The position numbers were made by a program, and so were the translations under genes. The notes beneath the pieces are model-generated. The model did no database searches, was not told the DNA's origin, and saw nothing but the letters and a program-made list of their open reading frames with translations. 64,000 bases of DNA from CAWCUU01 sp963798855 (GTDB lineage Bacteria > Gemmatimonadota > Gemmatimonadetes > Longimicrobiales > RSA9): contig CAWCUU010000001.1 of the NCBI GenBank assembly GCA_963798855.1, positions 930,001 through 994,000 on the forward strand. The letters are read 5' to 3'. Positions 18,308 through 28,283 of the stretch are shown one piece after another (position 1 is the first letter of the stretch; each line of letters starts with the position of its first letter).

Positions 18308-19170
18308 TCCGGGCGAGCGCCAAGACGCGGCTGTACGCGCTCCTCGGCGACCCCGTCGCCCACTCGCTCTCACCGTCGCTGCACAATGCCGCGTTCCGTG
18401 AGGCGGGCATCGACGCCGCTTACCTCGCCGTGCGCTGCGATTCGGTCGGCGTCGCCGCGCTCGTTGGCGCGATCGCTCGCGCCGGAGGCGGCGGCAACAT
18501 CACCGTTCCCCACAAGCAACGTGTGCTCTCTGCCTTGGATGAGCCGACCGACGCCGTGCGGCGAACCGGCGCCTGCAACACCTTCTGGCTCGAAAAGGAC
18601 CGCGTGATGGGAGACAACACGGACGTGGAGGGGTTCACCTCCGCGGCCCGGGCGCTGCTCGACCCGCTCGCCGGGACGCGTGTGCTGCTGCTCGGCGCCG
18701 GAGGGGCGGCCAGCGCCGTGATCTGTGCCCTCATCGCCGCCGATGCTCGCGAAGTCTTCGTGCTGAATCGCTCACGCGCGCGCGCGGAAGCGCTTCGCGC
18801 GCGCTACGCCGACGCCGCGGCCCGCATCGCCGTCGTGGAGGAACACGCCGACCTTCGGGCCGAGGCGTTCGACCTCGTCGTCAACGCGACATCGCTCGGA
18901 ATGGTCTCCGACGATCCGCTTCCACTCGATCTCCGCTCGCTCGGCGGCGCCCGCGCTGCACTCGATCTGGTGTACGGGTCCCGCGGCACACGCTGGGTCG
19001 AGACCGCCCGGGAGCTCGGAATACCAGCCGGCGATGGCGCGGGCATGCTGCTCGCCCAGGCCGCAGCCGCCTTCAGGAGGTGGACGGGCCGCGAGGCGCC
19101 CGTCGCCGCTATGCGCGCCGCGCTTCAAGACGCGGTGAGACTCCAAACCGAGGAGGGAGCATGGGACTGA
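18304..19170 (+). CDS. aroE: Shikimate dehydrogenase (NADP+)
   Basis: AroE reduces 3-dehydroshikimate to shikimate in aromatic amino acid synthesis. The 288-residue product has the substrate motif GDPVAHSLSPSLHNAAF, the catalytic Lys in NITVPHKQ, the catalytic Asp in GDNTDVEGF, the Rossmann loop LLGAGGAASAV followed by VLNRSRARA (Arg for NADP), NATSLGM, and the C-terminal GAGMLLAQAAAAF. GTG 18304 starts in a GTGA overlap with the phosphatase gene, and the end overlaps mscL by 10 bases. Confidence 0.94.
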   Translation: MIRASAKTRLYALLGDPVAHSLSPSLHNAAFREAGIDAAYLAVRCDSVGVAALVGAIARAGGGGNITVPHKQRVLSALDEPTDAVRRTGACNTFWLEKDRVMGDNTDVEGFTSAARALLDPLAGTRVLLLGAGGAASAVICALIAADAREVFVLNRSRARAEALRARYADAAARIAVVEEHADLRAEAFDLVVNATSLGMVSDDPLPLDLRSLGGARAALDLVYGSRGTRWVETARELGIPAGDGAGMLLAQAAAAFRRWTGREAPVAAMRAALQDAVRLQTEEGAWD

Positions 19171-19622
19171 TCTCCGAATTCCGAACGTTCGTCGCCCGCG
19201 GCAACGTCGTCGACATGGCCGTCGGCATCGCCGTGGGCGCCGCCTTCGGCGCCATCGCGAAGTCGCTCGTGGACGACGTCCTCATGCCGCCCATCGGCCT
19301 GCTGCTCGGCAACCGCGACATGACCGACCTCTTCGCCCTCCTGCGCGCCGGGGACCCGCCTCCCCCGTACCCGTCGCTCGCCGATGCACAGGCCGCCGGC
19401 GCCGTCACCCTCAACTGGGGCGTCTTCGTCAACACGATCATCAGCTTCTTCATCATCGCCGCCGCCATCTTCCTGATCGTGCGCACCATCAATCGGCTCC
19501 GCAGCCGTCAGGAGGCGCCGCCGGCGGCGCCCACCGAAAGGACCTGTCCCTACTGCCTGTTCAAGATCCCGATCCAGGCTACACGCTGCGCCCACTGCAC
19601 CTCCGAGCTGAAGGCCGGGTAA
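19161..19622 (+). CDS. mscL: Large-conductance mechanosensitive channel with C-terminal zinc ribbon
   Basis: MscL opens under hypo-osmotic membrane tension to release solutes. The 153-residue product starts at ATG 19161 after GAGGAGGGAGC. It has the amphipathic N-terminus (MGLISEFRTFVARGNVVDMA), TM1 (GIAVGAAFGAIAKSLVDDVLMP), a periplasmic loop and TM2 (FVNTIISFFIIAAAIFLIV). Instead of the usual short helical bundle, the C-terminus carries two Cys pairs (CPYC and CAHC, about residues 132-148) that look like a small zinc ribbon. The first 10 bases overlap aroE. Confidence 0.92.
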   Translation: MGLISEFRTFVARGNVVDMAVGIAVGAAFGAIAKSLVDDVLMPPIGLLLGNRDMTDLFALLRAGDPPPPYPSLADAQAAGAVTLNWGVFVNTIISFFIIAAAIFLIVRTINRLRSRQEAPPAAPTERTCPYCLFKIPIQATRCAHCTSELKAG

Positions 19623-19719
19623 ACCTGCCAGACCAGCATCGTCCTAACTGGTTCTTAGTCCGAAACTTGCAACGTTACATGCCCGCAAGTCGAAGATGCA
19701 CGAACACCAGGAGGAAGCG

Positions 19720-20019
19720 ATGCCGAGCGCCTGGAGCAACAAGGACGAGCGCAAGTACGAGCACATAAAGGAAAGCGCCATGGATCGCGGTAAGTCGAAA
19801 TCGCGAGCCAAGGAGATCGCCGCCCGCACGGTCAACAAGGGCCGCCGCGAGGAGGGCCGAACCCCGAACAAGCGCACCGAGGGCACCGGCAATCCCAACC
19901 GGTCGCTCGACGACCGCACCAAGGCAGAGCTCTACAATCGGGCGAAGGAGCTCGACATCGACGGCCGCAGCAAGATGGACAAGGGCGAGCTCGTGCGGGC
20001 GATCCGGCGCAGGGAGTGA
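19720..20019 (+). CDS. Small basic protein with Rho-N/SAP-like C-terminal motif
   Basis: The 99-residue product is highly charged. The N-terminal half (WSNKDERKYEHIKESAMDRG, then AKEIAARTVNKGRREEGRTP) resembles short proteins often labelled plasmid-stabilisation-like. The C-terminal ~35 residues (RTKAELYNRAKELDIDGRSK then KGELVRAIRRRE) match a Rho N-terminal/SAP-like helical motif that binds nucleic acids in other proteins. GGAGG five bases before ATG 19720 fixes the start. It probably binds DNA or RNA; no specific role can be assigned. A stem at 20043-20064 follows. Confidence 0.75.
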   Translation: MPSAWSNKDERKYEHIKESAMDRGKSKSRAKEIAARTVNKGRREEGRTPNKRTEGTGNPNRSLDDRTKAELYNRAKELDIDGRSKMDKGELVRAIRRRE

Positions 20020-20042
20020 TTCGCCGCTCCATCCGGATTCGA

Positions 20043-20064
20043 GGGCCCCGGTCGACCGGGGCCC
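20043..20064 (+). terminator. GC-rich hairpin, possible bidirectional terminator
   Basis: GGGCCCCGG (20043-20051) pairs with CCGGGGCCC (20056-20064) around a TCGA loop. No T-tract follows, so termination efficiency is uncertain. It separates the small basic protein gene from repeat copy B. Confidence 0.45.
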
Positions 20065-20071
20065 CGTCTGG

Positions 20072-20342
20072 CAGGTCGCTGAAAAATGGGAGTGCGGCCG
20101 CGAGCAGGGGGCTTGCGGACCTCAATCAAGGCGCGAGGAGGAGTCATAGCAGCGCTATGGCGACGACGAGCAACGATGAGTGAGGCCGCAACCCCCCTGC
20201 TCCCTTCGGGTTGCGGCGGCACGGGGCCGTCTGCGTCGTTGGCGCTCCTCCGAGATGCGCCCTGGCATCGCGTCGTCGCGCCGCCTCGCGTCCGGCCCCG
20301 TGGCGCTCGCAACGCGGCTCGCTTCCATTCTTCAGCGACCTG
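20072..20342 (+). repeat. Dispersed 271-bp element, copy B, with terminal inverted repeats
   Basis: This is a second, same-orientation copy of the element at 9651-9922. It differs by a handful of substitutions and one missing base near 20119 (GAGCCTC in A, GACCTC in B). The 18-base terminal inverted repeats and the internal CATAGC-AGC-GCTATG hairpin are intact. It sits between the small basic protein gene and the groES promoter. The remaining bases up to 20439 show no gene. Confidence 0.85.
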
Positions 20343-20439
20343 CTATTTGGGGACCTGCCGGATTGGCCGACGTGGCCTGCCAGGTCGGCAAACAGAGCGG
20401 GCACGTGTCGTGCCCGCGTCGCGGTTCCGTGCCGGGCGC

Positions 20440-20467
20440 TTGACAAGTGAGGGCGGCCGGTTACTTT
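20440..20467 (+). promoter_or_regulatory. Sigma-70-type promoter of groESL
   Basis: A consensus -35 (TTGACA, 20440-20445) and a -10 (TACTTT, 20462-20467) are separated by 16 bases. The CIRCE operator begins 12 bases after the -10, so a repressor bound there would block initiation. Confidence 0.8.
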
Positions 20468-20478
20468 GAGCGGCGAGT

Positions 20479-20505
20479 TTAGCACTCGCTGGGTTTGAGT
20501 GCTAA
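20479..20505 (+). promoter_or_regulatory. CIRCE operator (HrcA binding site)
   Basis: This is a perfect match to the CIRCE inverted repeat: TTAGCACTC, nine bases, GAGTGCTAA. It lies between the promoter and groES, which predicts HrcA repression of groESL at normal temperature. Confidence 0.95.
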
Positions 20506-20543
20506 TATTTCGCCCGTACGACATCACTCAGGAGGGAGCAGCT

Positions 20544-20852
20544 ATGGCGACTGCATCGGCGACCAAGATCCGGCCGCTCGCGGACCGCGTCGTGGTCAAG
20601 CCGCTGGAGGAGACGGAGCAAATGCGCGGCGGACTCTACATCCCCGACACGGCGAAGGAGAAGCCGCAGCAGGGGAAGGTCGTTGCGGTGGGGGAGGGGA
20701 AGCTCTCGGACGAGGGCAAGCGGATCCCGCCGGATGTGAAGGAAGGGGATCGGGTGCTGTACGGCAAGTACAGCGGTTCGGAGGTGACGGTCACGGACGA
20801 GCAGTATCTGATCCTGCGCGAGTCGGACATTCTCGCGGTGATCGAGGGCTGA
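20544..20852 (+). CDS. groES: Co-chaperonin GroES
   Basis: GroES forms the heptameric lid of the GroEL folding chamber. The 102-residue product has the conserved IRPLADRVVVKPLEETEQMR, the mobile loop GGLYIPDTAKEKPQQGKVVAVG, EGDRVLYGKYSGSEVTV and a C-terminal EYLILRESDILAVIEG-type end (here EQYLILRE). ATG 20544 follows GGAGGGAGCAGCT. It is the first gene of the CIRCE-controlled groESL operon. Confidence 0.96.
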   Translation: MATASATKIRPLADRVVVKPLEETEQMRGGLYIPDTAKEKPQQGKVVAVGEGKLSDEGKRIPPDVKEGDRVLYGKYSGSEVTVTDEQYLILRESDILAVIEG

Positions 20853-20908
20853 GCATCGCGCTACGAAGGCGAGATCTGAGAGACCAAGGATAAGAGGAGG
20901 AAGCAGCG

Positions 20909-22546
<1,638 letters not shown>

Positions 22547-22548
22547 GG

Positions 22549-22627
22549 ACTGCAGGCGCTGACTGCAGGCGCTGACTGCAGGCGTTTACTGCAGGCGTTT
22601 TACTGCAGGCGTTTACTGCAGGCGTGG
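22549..22627 (+). repeat. Six tandem copies of a 13-bp unit after groEL
   Basis: Copies of ACTGCAGGCGNNN start at 22549, 22562, 22575, 22588 (14 bases), 22602 and 22615. The first two end CTG, the middle ones TTT. The array begins 3 bases after the groEL stop, within the 3' UTR and just before the terminator. It is too short and gapless to be a CRISPR. Confidence 0.9.
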
Positions 22628-22628
22628 G

Positions 22629-22661
22629 CGGGCGGGGCGACGCGAGTCGCTCCGCCCGTTT
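22629..22661 (+). terminator. Intrinsic terminator of groESL
   Basis: A 13-bp stem (22629-22641 with 22646-22658, one G-T pair) has a GCGA loop and is followed by TTT. It lies directly after the 13-bp tandem repeats. Confidence 0.7.
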
Positions 22662-22714
22662 CCTCATCCGGGCGCTCGCTTGCGTGTGAGGGCCGCGCCC
22701 GGGATCTTTCGGCG

Positions 22715-23401
22715 ATGGACCCTGCTGCAGCGATGAGCCGTGCGTCCTGGGACGCGATCCTCTTCGATCTCGATGGCACGCTCGCGGACACGGCGGCCCT
22801 GATCCTCGCCTGCTACCGGCACACGATGCGGACGCACCTCGGCGCCGAACGGCCCGACGAGGAGTGGCTTCGGTGGATCGGTACCCCGCTTCGGGAGCAG
22901 CTTCGACGCTTCGCCCGCTCCGAGGCGGAAGCGGCCGCGATGCTGGGCACCTATGTGACGTATCAGCGCGGCGTGCACGATCGGATGGCGCGCGCCTTTC
23001 CAGGGGTGATGGCGCTCTTCGATGCGCTCGATGCATCCGGCGTTCGGCGTGGCCTGGTCACGAGCAAGGGGCGTGACGTGGGCGTGCGTACACTTGGATG
23101 CTGTGGGCTCGAGGAGCGCTTCCATGCGCTGGTCTTCGCCGACGACGTCGAGCGTGGCAAGCCGGATCCGGAGCCGGTGCTGCTGGCGCTGCGCCGGCTT
23201 GGAGCTCCGGCCTCGGAGCGGGTGCTGCTGGTGGGCGATTCCCCCCACGACATCGAGGCGGGGCGGCGTGCCGGGGTGAGGACCGCGGCGGTCATGTGGG
23301 GGCCGGTGCCGGCAGCCGCGCTCCGCTCCGCGCGTCCCGATTTCGTGGCGCGCCGGATGGAGGATCTTCTGCGCCTCTGCCTGCGACCCCTTACAGCGTG
23401 A
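22715..23401 (+). CDS. HAD-family hydrolase, phosphoglycolate-phosphatase-like
   Basis: The 228-residue product is a haloacid-dehalogenase-superfamily phosphatase. Motif I is FDLDGTLADT (about residues 17-26), motif II is LVTSKG, and motifs III/IV are GKPDPEPVLLAL and VGDSPHDIEAGRRAGV. A helical cap lies between motifs I and II. This is the Gph/PpaX subfamily; the substrate could be phosphoglycolate, pyrophosphate or another small phosphate. The start is uncertain between ATG 22715 and ATG 22733; neither has a strong ribosome binding site. The 3' end overlaps the convergent HD-domain gene by 11 bases. Confidence 0.88.
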   Translation: MDPAAAMSRASWDAILFDLDGTLADTAALILACYRHTMRTHLGAERPDEEWLRWIGTPLREQLRRFARSEAEAAAMLGTYVTYQRGVHDRMARAFPGVMALFDALDASGVRRGLVTSKGRDVGVRTLGCCGLEERFHALVFADDVERGKPDPEPVLLALRRLGAPASERVLLVGDSPHDIEAGRRAGVRTAAVMWGPVPAAALRSARPDFVARRMEDLLRLCLRPLTA

Positions 23402-24269
23402 AGCTCTGCACCAGTCGCTTCTCGCTCTCGCCCTCGATGAGCGCCTCGACCTCGATGTAGCTTTCGATCCCGCTTCCGGCGAGCTTGTCGCGGAAGAGCT
23501 GATCGAGCTGGAAGACGCCGGCGGAGTTCGACATCTCGATGACGAGTCGGACGGGTGTCTTCTCGCCCCTCCTGATCTGGACGCCCTCGATGGCGGCGGC
23601 CGAGATGGAGTGGATGCTGACCGAGCCGGCCTGGAAGGAGATCCGGGAGCGACCCTTCGCCATGTCGAGCGCATCGGCGACCCGCACGACGCCGGCTTCC
23701 AGCGTGAGGGGGCGACCGCCGGAGCGGTGCGCAATGATCGCGTGCAGGATCTCCGAGCGCAGCACGGTGGCGGTGGCAGTGTCGTAGGTTCCGGCGAGCA
23801 ACTCCTTGAGCTTGGACTCGGCGATGAAGAGCGAGTAGCCTTCGTGGTCGGAGCGGTGGATGGACATGCCGAGGTCGTGCAGCAGCGCGGCGAGCGCGAC
23901 GACGACCTCCGCCTCCTCGGGCCCGAGGCCGTAGTTCGTCGTGACGCCAGGCTCGATCCCGCTCTCCAGGAGCATGCGAAGCAGCTTGACGGCGATGTTC
24001 ATCACGATCTTGACGTGAACGGGCCCGTGATCCGTCATGCCGAGCCGCTCCATCGCGTTGACGTTGGCGGCGAGCCAGAGCGCGTACAGCTCGTCGTCGC
24101 CGTTTATGCGCTCGAGCAGGCGCCGGAGCTTCTGGTTGTGCCGATCGGGCACATTGATCTGGACCCGGTGCGTCATCCGTTCGGAGATGTGGTGTCCGGG
24201 CGCTCCCGGCGCGCCGTCGACGGCTTCCACCTCGAGGTCCGGCGCCTCGTCGTCAATCCGCTCCGCCAT
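23391..24269 (-). CDS. HD-domain phosphohydrolase-like protein
   Basis: The 292-residue product contains an HD domain in its middle: HGPVHVKIVMNIAVKLLRML, the HD pair in LAALLHDLGMSIHRSDHEGY, and the distal Asp in VVRVADALDMAKGRSRI, together the HxxxHD...D metal-binding pattern. The N-terminal 40 residues are acidic and variable. The C-terminal ~90 residues form a strand-rich region without an obvious motif. The substrate is unknown; HD proteins often cleave phosphomonoesters or cyclic nucleotides. ATG 24269 follows GGAAGGAGACG. It is divergent from the next gene across 112 bases. Confidence 0.82.
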   Translation of the reverse strand: MAERIDDEAPDLEVEAVDGAPGAPGHHISERMTHRVQINVPDRHNQKLRRLLERINGDDELYALWLAANVNAMERLGMTDHGPVHVKIVMNIAVKLLRMLLESGIEPGVTTNYGLGPEEAEVVVALAALLHDLGMSIHRSDHEGYSLFIAESKLKELLAGTYDTATATVLRSEILHAIIAHRSGGRPLTLEAGVVRVADALDMAKGRSRISFQAGSVSIHSISAAAIEGVQIRRGEKTPVRLVIEMSNSAGVFQLDQLFRDKLAGSGIESYIEVEALIEGESEKRLVQSFTL

Positions 24270-24381
24270 GACTTTCGTCTCCTTCCTGCCGCGCCCTGGC
24301 GCCGGCAGCACGGGCCTTGCAACATCCCGGCGACCGACTCGACCTCTTCGCCGAACGTGAACCTCGCAACGAGAGGGTGAC

Positions 24382-24753
24382 GTGGCAACATCGCAACCCG
24401 CACGCTCGTCCAGCCGTCGGGGGCTGGACCTGCGCGGCGAGATCCGGGCTTTTTTGGATGAGCATCCGCACGGCTGGAGTCATGACGCGTGGACCGGCTT
24501 CCTCGGCAACCTGCAGACGGCCGGCTACCGGACCAGCGATCCGGAGATGATCGGTCGCGAGCTCGAGGCCGCGCGTCTGCACCGCGTGCTCGACGCGAAG
24601 AACATTCGCGGACTCGGGCCTCGCCGCCGCAGCGCGCTCGTGGACCGATTCGGTCGCCTCTGGAATCTGCGTCAGGCGAGCGTGGAGCAGATCGCCGAGG
24701 TGGCAGGCATCAATCGCAACCTGGCCGAGCAGGTGCGCAGCGCCGTCGAGTGA
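24382..24753 (+). CDS. Small helix-hairpin-helix protein
   Basis: The 123-residue product starts at GTG 24382 after GAGAGGGTGAC. The second half carries a double helix-hairpin-helix resembling the UvrC C-terminus: IRGLGPRRRSALVDRFGRLW, then VEQIAEVAGINRNLAEQVRS. Such motifs bind DNA without sequence specificity. The N-terminal half (EIRAFLDEHPHGWSHDAWTG) is unassigned. It probably binds DNA, possibly in repair; there is no nuclease domain. It lies 134 bases before thrS. Confidence 0.75.
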   Translation: MATSQPARSSSRRGLDLRGEIRAFLDEHPHGWSHDAWTGFLGNLQTAGYRTSDPEMIGRELEAARLHRVLDAKNIRGLGPRRRSALVDRFGRLWNLRQASVEQIAEVAGINRNLAEQVRSAVE

Positions 24754-24887
24754 AGACGGCGGCCCGGGGGCAGCACCGCCCGGAGCGGTGGTGGGGCTGC
24801 GGTTGATCTCGCCCTCCACCGCTCCTACTTTCCGCGTTCGCCGCCGAGCGTGGCCCGTGCCCCGGTGCCCGACCTTCGCAGAAGCCC

Positions 24888-26849
24888 ATGACCACCGCGA
24901 CAGAAGACAGGATCCGCGTCCGGCTGCCGGACGGGAGCGTGCTGGAAGTACCGCGCGGAGCCACCGCGCGGGAGGTCGCCGCGCAGATCGGGCCTGGACT
25001 GGCCCGCGCGGCGCTGGCGGCCCGCGTGAACGGTCAGGTGATCGACCTGCACCGGCCGCTCGAGCAGGATGTCGAGCTTTCCATCCTGACGGAGCGCGAC
25101 GCGAGCGCGCTGGACGTGCTGCGTCATTCGGCCGCTCACGTTCTCGCGACGGCCGTGCGGCAGGTGCGTCCGGGCGCAGGGATCGGCTTCGGTCCGGCGA
25201 TCGAGGACGGTTTCTATTACGACTTCGAGGTCGAGGAGCCGTTCACGCCGGAGGAGCTGGAGCGGATCGAGGACGCAATGCGCGATGTCGCGTCTCGAGA
25301 CGAGCCGTTCGAGCGGCGCGTCGTAGACAAGGCCGAAGCCCGTCGGCTGTTCGAGGACGACCCGCTCAAGCTGGAGCGGCTCGAGGAGCTGGGCGACGAC
25401 GAGGTGATCACGGTCTATCGAAACGGGGACTTCCTCGATCTTTGCCGCGGTCCGCACCTGCCGTCCACCGGTCGCGTGCAGCACTTCAAGTTGTTGTCGA
25501 GCGCCGGCGCCTACTGGCGCGGTGACGAGACGCGCCAGATGCTGCAGCGCATCTACGGCACGGCGTGGTTCGACGAGAAGCAGCTGAAGCAATACCTGGA
25601 GCGGCTGGAGGAGGCGCGCCGTCGCGACCACCGGCGGCTGGGGCGGGAGCTCGACCTCTTCTCGATCCAGGACACGGTCGGCCCGGGGCTCATCTTCTGG
25701 CACCCGAAGGGCGCGATCGTGCGCTGGCTGTTGGCGCGCGAGGTGGAGGACGACAACGTCCGCCGCGGCTATGAGCTGGTCTATACTCCGCACGTCACTC
25801 GGGAGGAGCTGTTCGAGATCTCCGGCCACCTGCCGCTCTACGCGGACAATCAATACCCTGCCATGGGGGCGGGTCACGAGGAGGACGATGCGGTGCGTTA
25901 TCGGGTCAAGCCGATGAACTGCCCGATGCACACGCTGATCTACAAGTCACAGCACCGCAGCTACCGGGACCTGCCGCTGCGTCTGTCCGAGGTCGCGAAC
26001 GTCTACCGCAACGAGCGCTCCGGTACCCTTCACGGTCTGCTGCGGGTGCGCGGCCTCACGATGGACGACGCACACATCTTCTGCACCACGGACCAGGCCG
26101 AGGACGAGATCCTGCTCTGCATCGACCAGGTGGACCGGCTGGTGCGCCAGCGCTTCGGGTTCGAGGCCGAGTTCGAGGTCTCGACTCGGCCGGCCGAGAG
26201 GCTCGGCGATGATGCGGCGTGGGACCGCGCCGAGACCGTGCTCCAGAGCGCGCTGCGCCGAAAGGGGATTCCCTTCGGCGTCGACGCCGGGGGCGGCGCG
26301 TTCTACGGACCCAAGATCGACATCAAGTTCCGGGACGCGATCGGCCGCACCTGGCAAGGACCGACGATCCAGCTCGACTTCCAGCTCCCGGATCGCTTCC
26401 AGCTCGAGTACACGGGCGCCGACAACCAGCCGCACCGTCCGGTCATGATCCACCGCGCCATCTACGGCACGATCGAGCGCTTCGTGGGGCTGCTGATCGA
26501 GCACTTCGCCGGCGCGTTCCCGCTCTGGCTCTCGCCGGAGCAGGTGAGGGTGCTGCCGATCACTGACGAAGTCGCGACGTCTGCTCGCGGGCTGCACGAG
26601 GAGCTTCTCGACGCTGGCGTGAGGAGCAGCCTCGACGATCGCTCCGAGACTCTCGGCTACCGCATCCGTGACGCGGAGACGCAGAAGGTCCCGTACATGG
26701 CGGTCGTCGGGAAGCGGGAGGCGGAGTCGGGGCAGGTCGCGATCCGGCGGCGGGGGTCCGGGACGAAGCAGGAGGTGATGTCCCACGCCGAGTTCATCGA
26801 TCGACTGCGTACGGAGATCGCGAGCCGGGCTCTGGATCCCGACGCGTAG
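24888..26849 (+). CDS. thrS: Threonyl-tRNA synthetase
   Basis: The enzyme charges tRNA-Thr. The 653-residue product contains the TGS domain (RVRLPDGSVLEVPRGATARE), the second additional editing domain (LRHSAAHVLATAVRQV and later CRGPHLPSTG), the class II catalytic core (motif 2 VYRNERSGTLHGLLRVRGL, zinc ligands in MNCPMHTLIYKS, DFQLPDRFQLEY, motif 3 HRPVMIHRAIYGTIERF) and the anticodon-binding domain at the C-terminus. Length is normal. It precedes infC as in many bacteria. A promoter lies just after its stop. Confidence 0.96.
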   Translation: MTTATEDRIRVRLPDGSVLEVPRGATAREVAAQIGPGLARAALAARVNGQVIDLHRPLEQDVELSILTERDASALDVLRHSAAHVLATAVRQVRPGAGIGFGPAIEDGFYYDFEVEEPFTPEELERIEDAMRDVASRDEPFERRVVDKAEARRLFEDDPLKLERLEELGDDEVITVYRNGDFLDLCRGPHLPSTGRVQHFKLLSSAGAYWRGDETRQMLQRIYGTAWFDEKQLKQYLERLEEARRRDHRRLGRELDLFSIQDTVGPGLIFWHPKGAIVRWLLAREVEDDNVRRGYELVYTPHVTREELFEISGHLPLYADNQYPAMGAGHEEDDAVRYRVKPMNCPMHTLIYKSQHRSYRDLPLRLSEVANVYRNERSGTLHGLLRVRGLTMDDAHIFCTTDQAEDEILLCIDQVDRLVRQRFGFEAEFEVSTRPAERLGDDAAWDRAETVLQSALRRKGIPFGVDAGGGAFYGPKIDIKFRDAIGRTWQGPTIQLDFQLPDRFQLEYTGADNQPHRPVMIHRAIYGTIERFVGLLIEHFAGAFPLWLSPEQVRVLPITDEVATSARGLHEELLDAGVRSSLDDRSETLGYRIRDAETQKVPYMAVVGKREAESGQVAIRRRGSGTKQEVMSHAEFIDRLRTEIASRALDPDA

Positions 26850-26868
26850 CCCGGGAGCCGCTCGCAGC

Positions 26869-26897
26869 TTGACACTGCGGCGGCTTTCCTCTAGAAT
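26869..26897 (+). promoter_or_regulatory. Strong sigma-70-type promoter for infC-rpmI-rplT
   Basis: TTGACA (26869-26874), a 17-base spacer and TAGAAT (26892-26897) are a near-perfect match to consensus. It begins 20 bases after the thrS stop. The transcript would start near 26904, giving a 175-base leader before infC. Confidence 0.85.
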
Positions 26898-26903
26898 CCG
26901 CCG

Positions 26904-27078
26904 CGGAGAAACATGAAAGTGAGGGGCTGTCCGCCCCTCCACCTTTCGGTCCGCCGTGCGCGGCACCGCCAGGTCCACCAACAGACCGATCCCGCCGCTC
27001 TCCGGTGGTGGGCGGTGGCTGCTGCGGACCCGTGCGCGCGGGTCCGTTTTTCTTTTCCTGTTTCCGGGAGGCGTCGCC
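26904..27078 (+). promoter_or_regulatory. Structured infC leader with attenuator
   Basis: The leader between the predicted start site and infC contains a 5' hairpin (GAGGGGC 26921-26927 with GCCCCTC 26933-26939), a GC-rich middle region and the intrinsic terminator at 27025-27056, placed just ahead of the infC ribosome binding site. In Bacillus, ribosomal protein L20 regulates its operon by attenuation in such a leader. Which ligand acts here is unknown. Confidence 0.6.
27025..27056 (+). terminator. Intrinsic terminator in the infC leader (attenuator candidate)
   Basis: CGGACCCG (27025-27032) pairs perfectly with CGGGTCCG (27039-27046), followed by TTTTTCTTTT. It is downstream of the promoter at 26869-26897 and 23 bases before the infC start, so it would stop most leader transcripts unless read through. 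Confidence 0.85.
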
Positions 27079-27594
<516 letters not shown>

Positions 27595-27612
27595 CGGTTA
27601 AAGGAGATCGTC

Positions 27613-27807
27613 ATGCCGAAAATGAAGACGAATCGGAGCGCTGCGAAGCGCTTCCGTAAGACGGGCAAGGGCAAGATTCGCCGCTTCCAGGCGAACAAGA
27701 GCCATATCCTGACGAAGAAGACGGCGAAGCGAAAGCGTCACCTGCGTCACGGCAAGCTGGTGGCGAAGGCGGACGAGAAGCGGGTAAAGCGGATGCTGGG
27801 GGGCTGA
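27613..27807 (+). CDS. rpmI: 50S ribosomal protein L35
   Basis: The 64-residue basic product matches L35: MPKMKTNRSAAKRFRKTGKG, IRRFQANKSHILTKKTAKRK, and the C-terminal KRVKRMLGG. AAAGGAG lies before ATG 27613. It sits 18 bases after infC and 4 bases before rplT, the standard infC-rpmI-rplT operon. Confidence 0.96.
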   Translation: MPKMKTNRSAAKRFRKTGKGKIRRFQANKSHILTKKTAKRKRHLRHGKLVAKADEKRVKRMLGG

Positions 27808-27811
27808 GGCG

Positions 27812-28174
27812 ATGCCGCGCGCAACGAACGCGGTGGCGAGACACCGCAAGAAGAAGCGGTATCTGAAGGCGGCGAAGGGATACTGGGGCGCTCGCTCGAA
27901 GCTCTGGCGGATTGCGAAGAACGCGGTGGAGCGGGGCTGGGCGTACTCGTACCGGGACCGCAAGCAGCGCAAGCGGGACATGCGCCGGCTGTGGATCACG
28001 AGGATCAACGCTGCCTCGCGCGAGCACGACCTGAGCTATTCGCGGCTCATCAACGGGCTCAAGCAGGCGGGTGTCGAGGTGAACCGGAAAGTGCTGGCGG
28101 ACCTGGCGATCCGTGATCCAGCGGCGTTCGCCGAGGTGGTTGGTCAGGCGAAGGCGTACCTCGCCGATCGCTGA
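27812..28174 (+). CDS. rplT: 50S ribosomal protein L20
   Basis: The 120-residue product matches L20 throughout: MPRATNAVARHRKKKRYLKA, KGYWGARSKLWRIAKNAVER, YSYRDRKQRKRDMRRLWITR, and a C-terminal domain containing FAEVVGQAKAYL. L20 is needed for early 50S assembly and represses its own operon through the mRNA leader in several bacteria. It is 4 bases after rpmI. Confidence 0.97.
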   Translation: MPRATNAVARHRKKKRYLKAAKGYWGARSKLWRIAKNAVERGWAYSYRDRKQRKRDMRRLWITRINAASREHDLSYSRLINGLKQAGVEVNRKVLADLAIRDPAAFAEVVGQAKAYLADR

Positions 28175-28283
28175 GGTCGCTCCGGGTCTCCGGCGACCTG
28201 CTGAACCGAGCGGTGTCGCGGGGCCGTTGAGAGCGGCTCCGCGAGTGCTTTCCATTCTTCGTTCCCTCAGCCGTCCCGCGACC

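Noticed and set aside
22549..22627. CRISPR array
   Set aside because: The 13-bp units are contiguous with no spacers and no cas genes are nearby.
24754..24887. T-box riboswitch before thrS
   Set aside because: No T-box sequence or specifier-loop structure could be found in the 134 bases before thrS.
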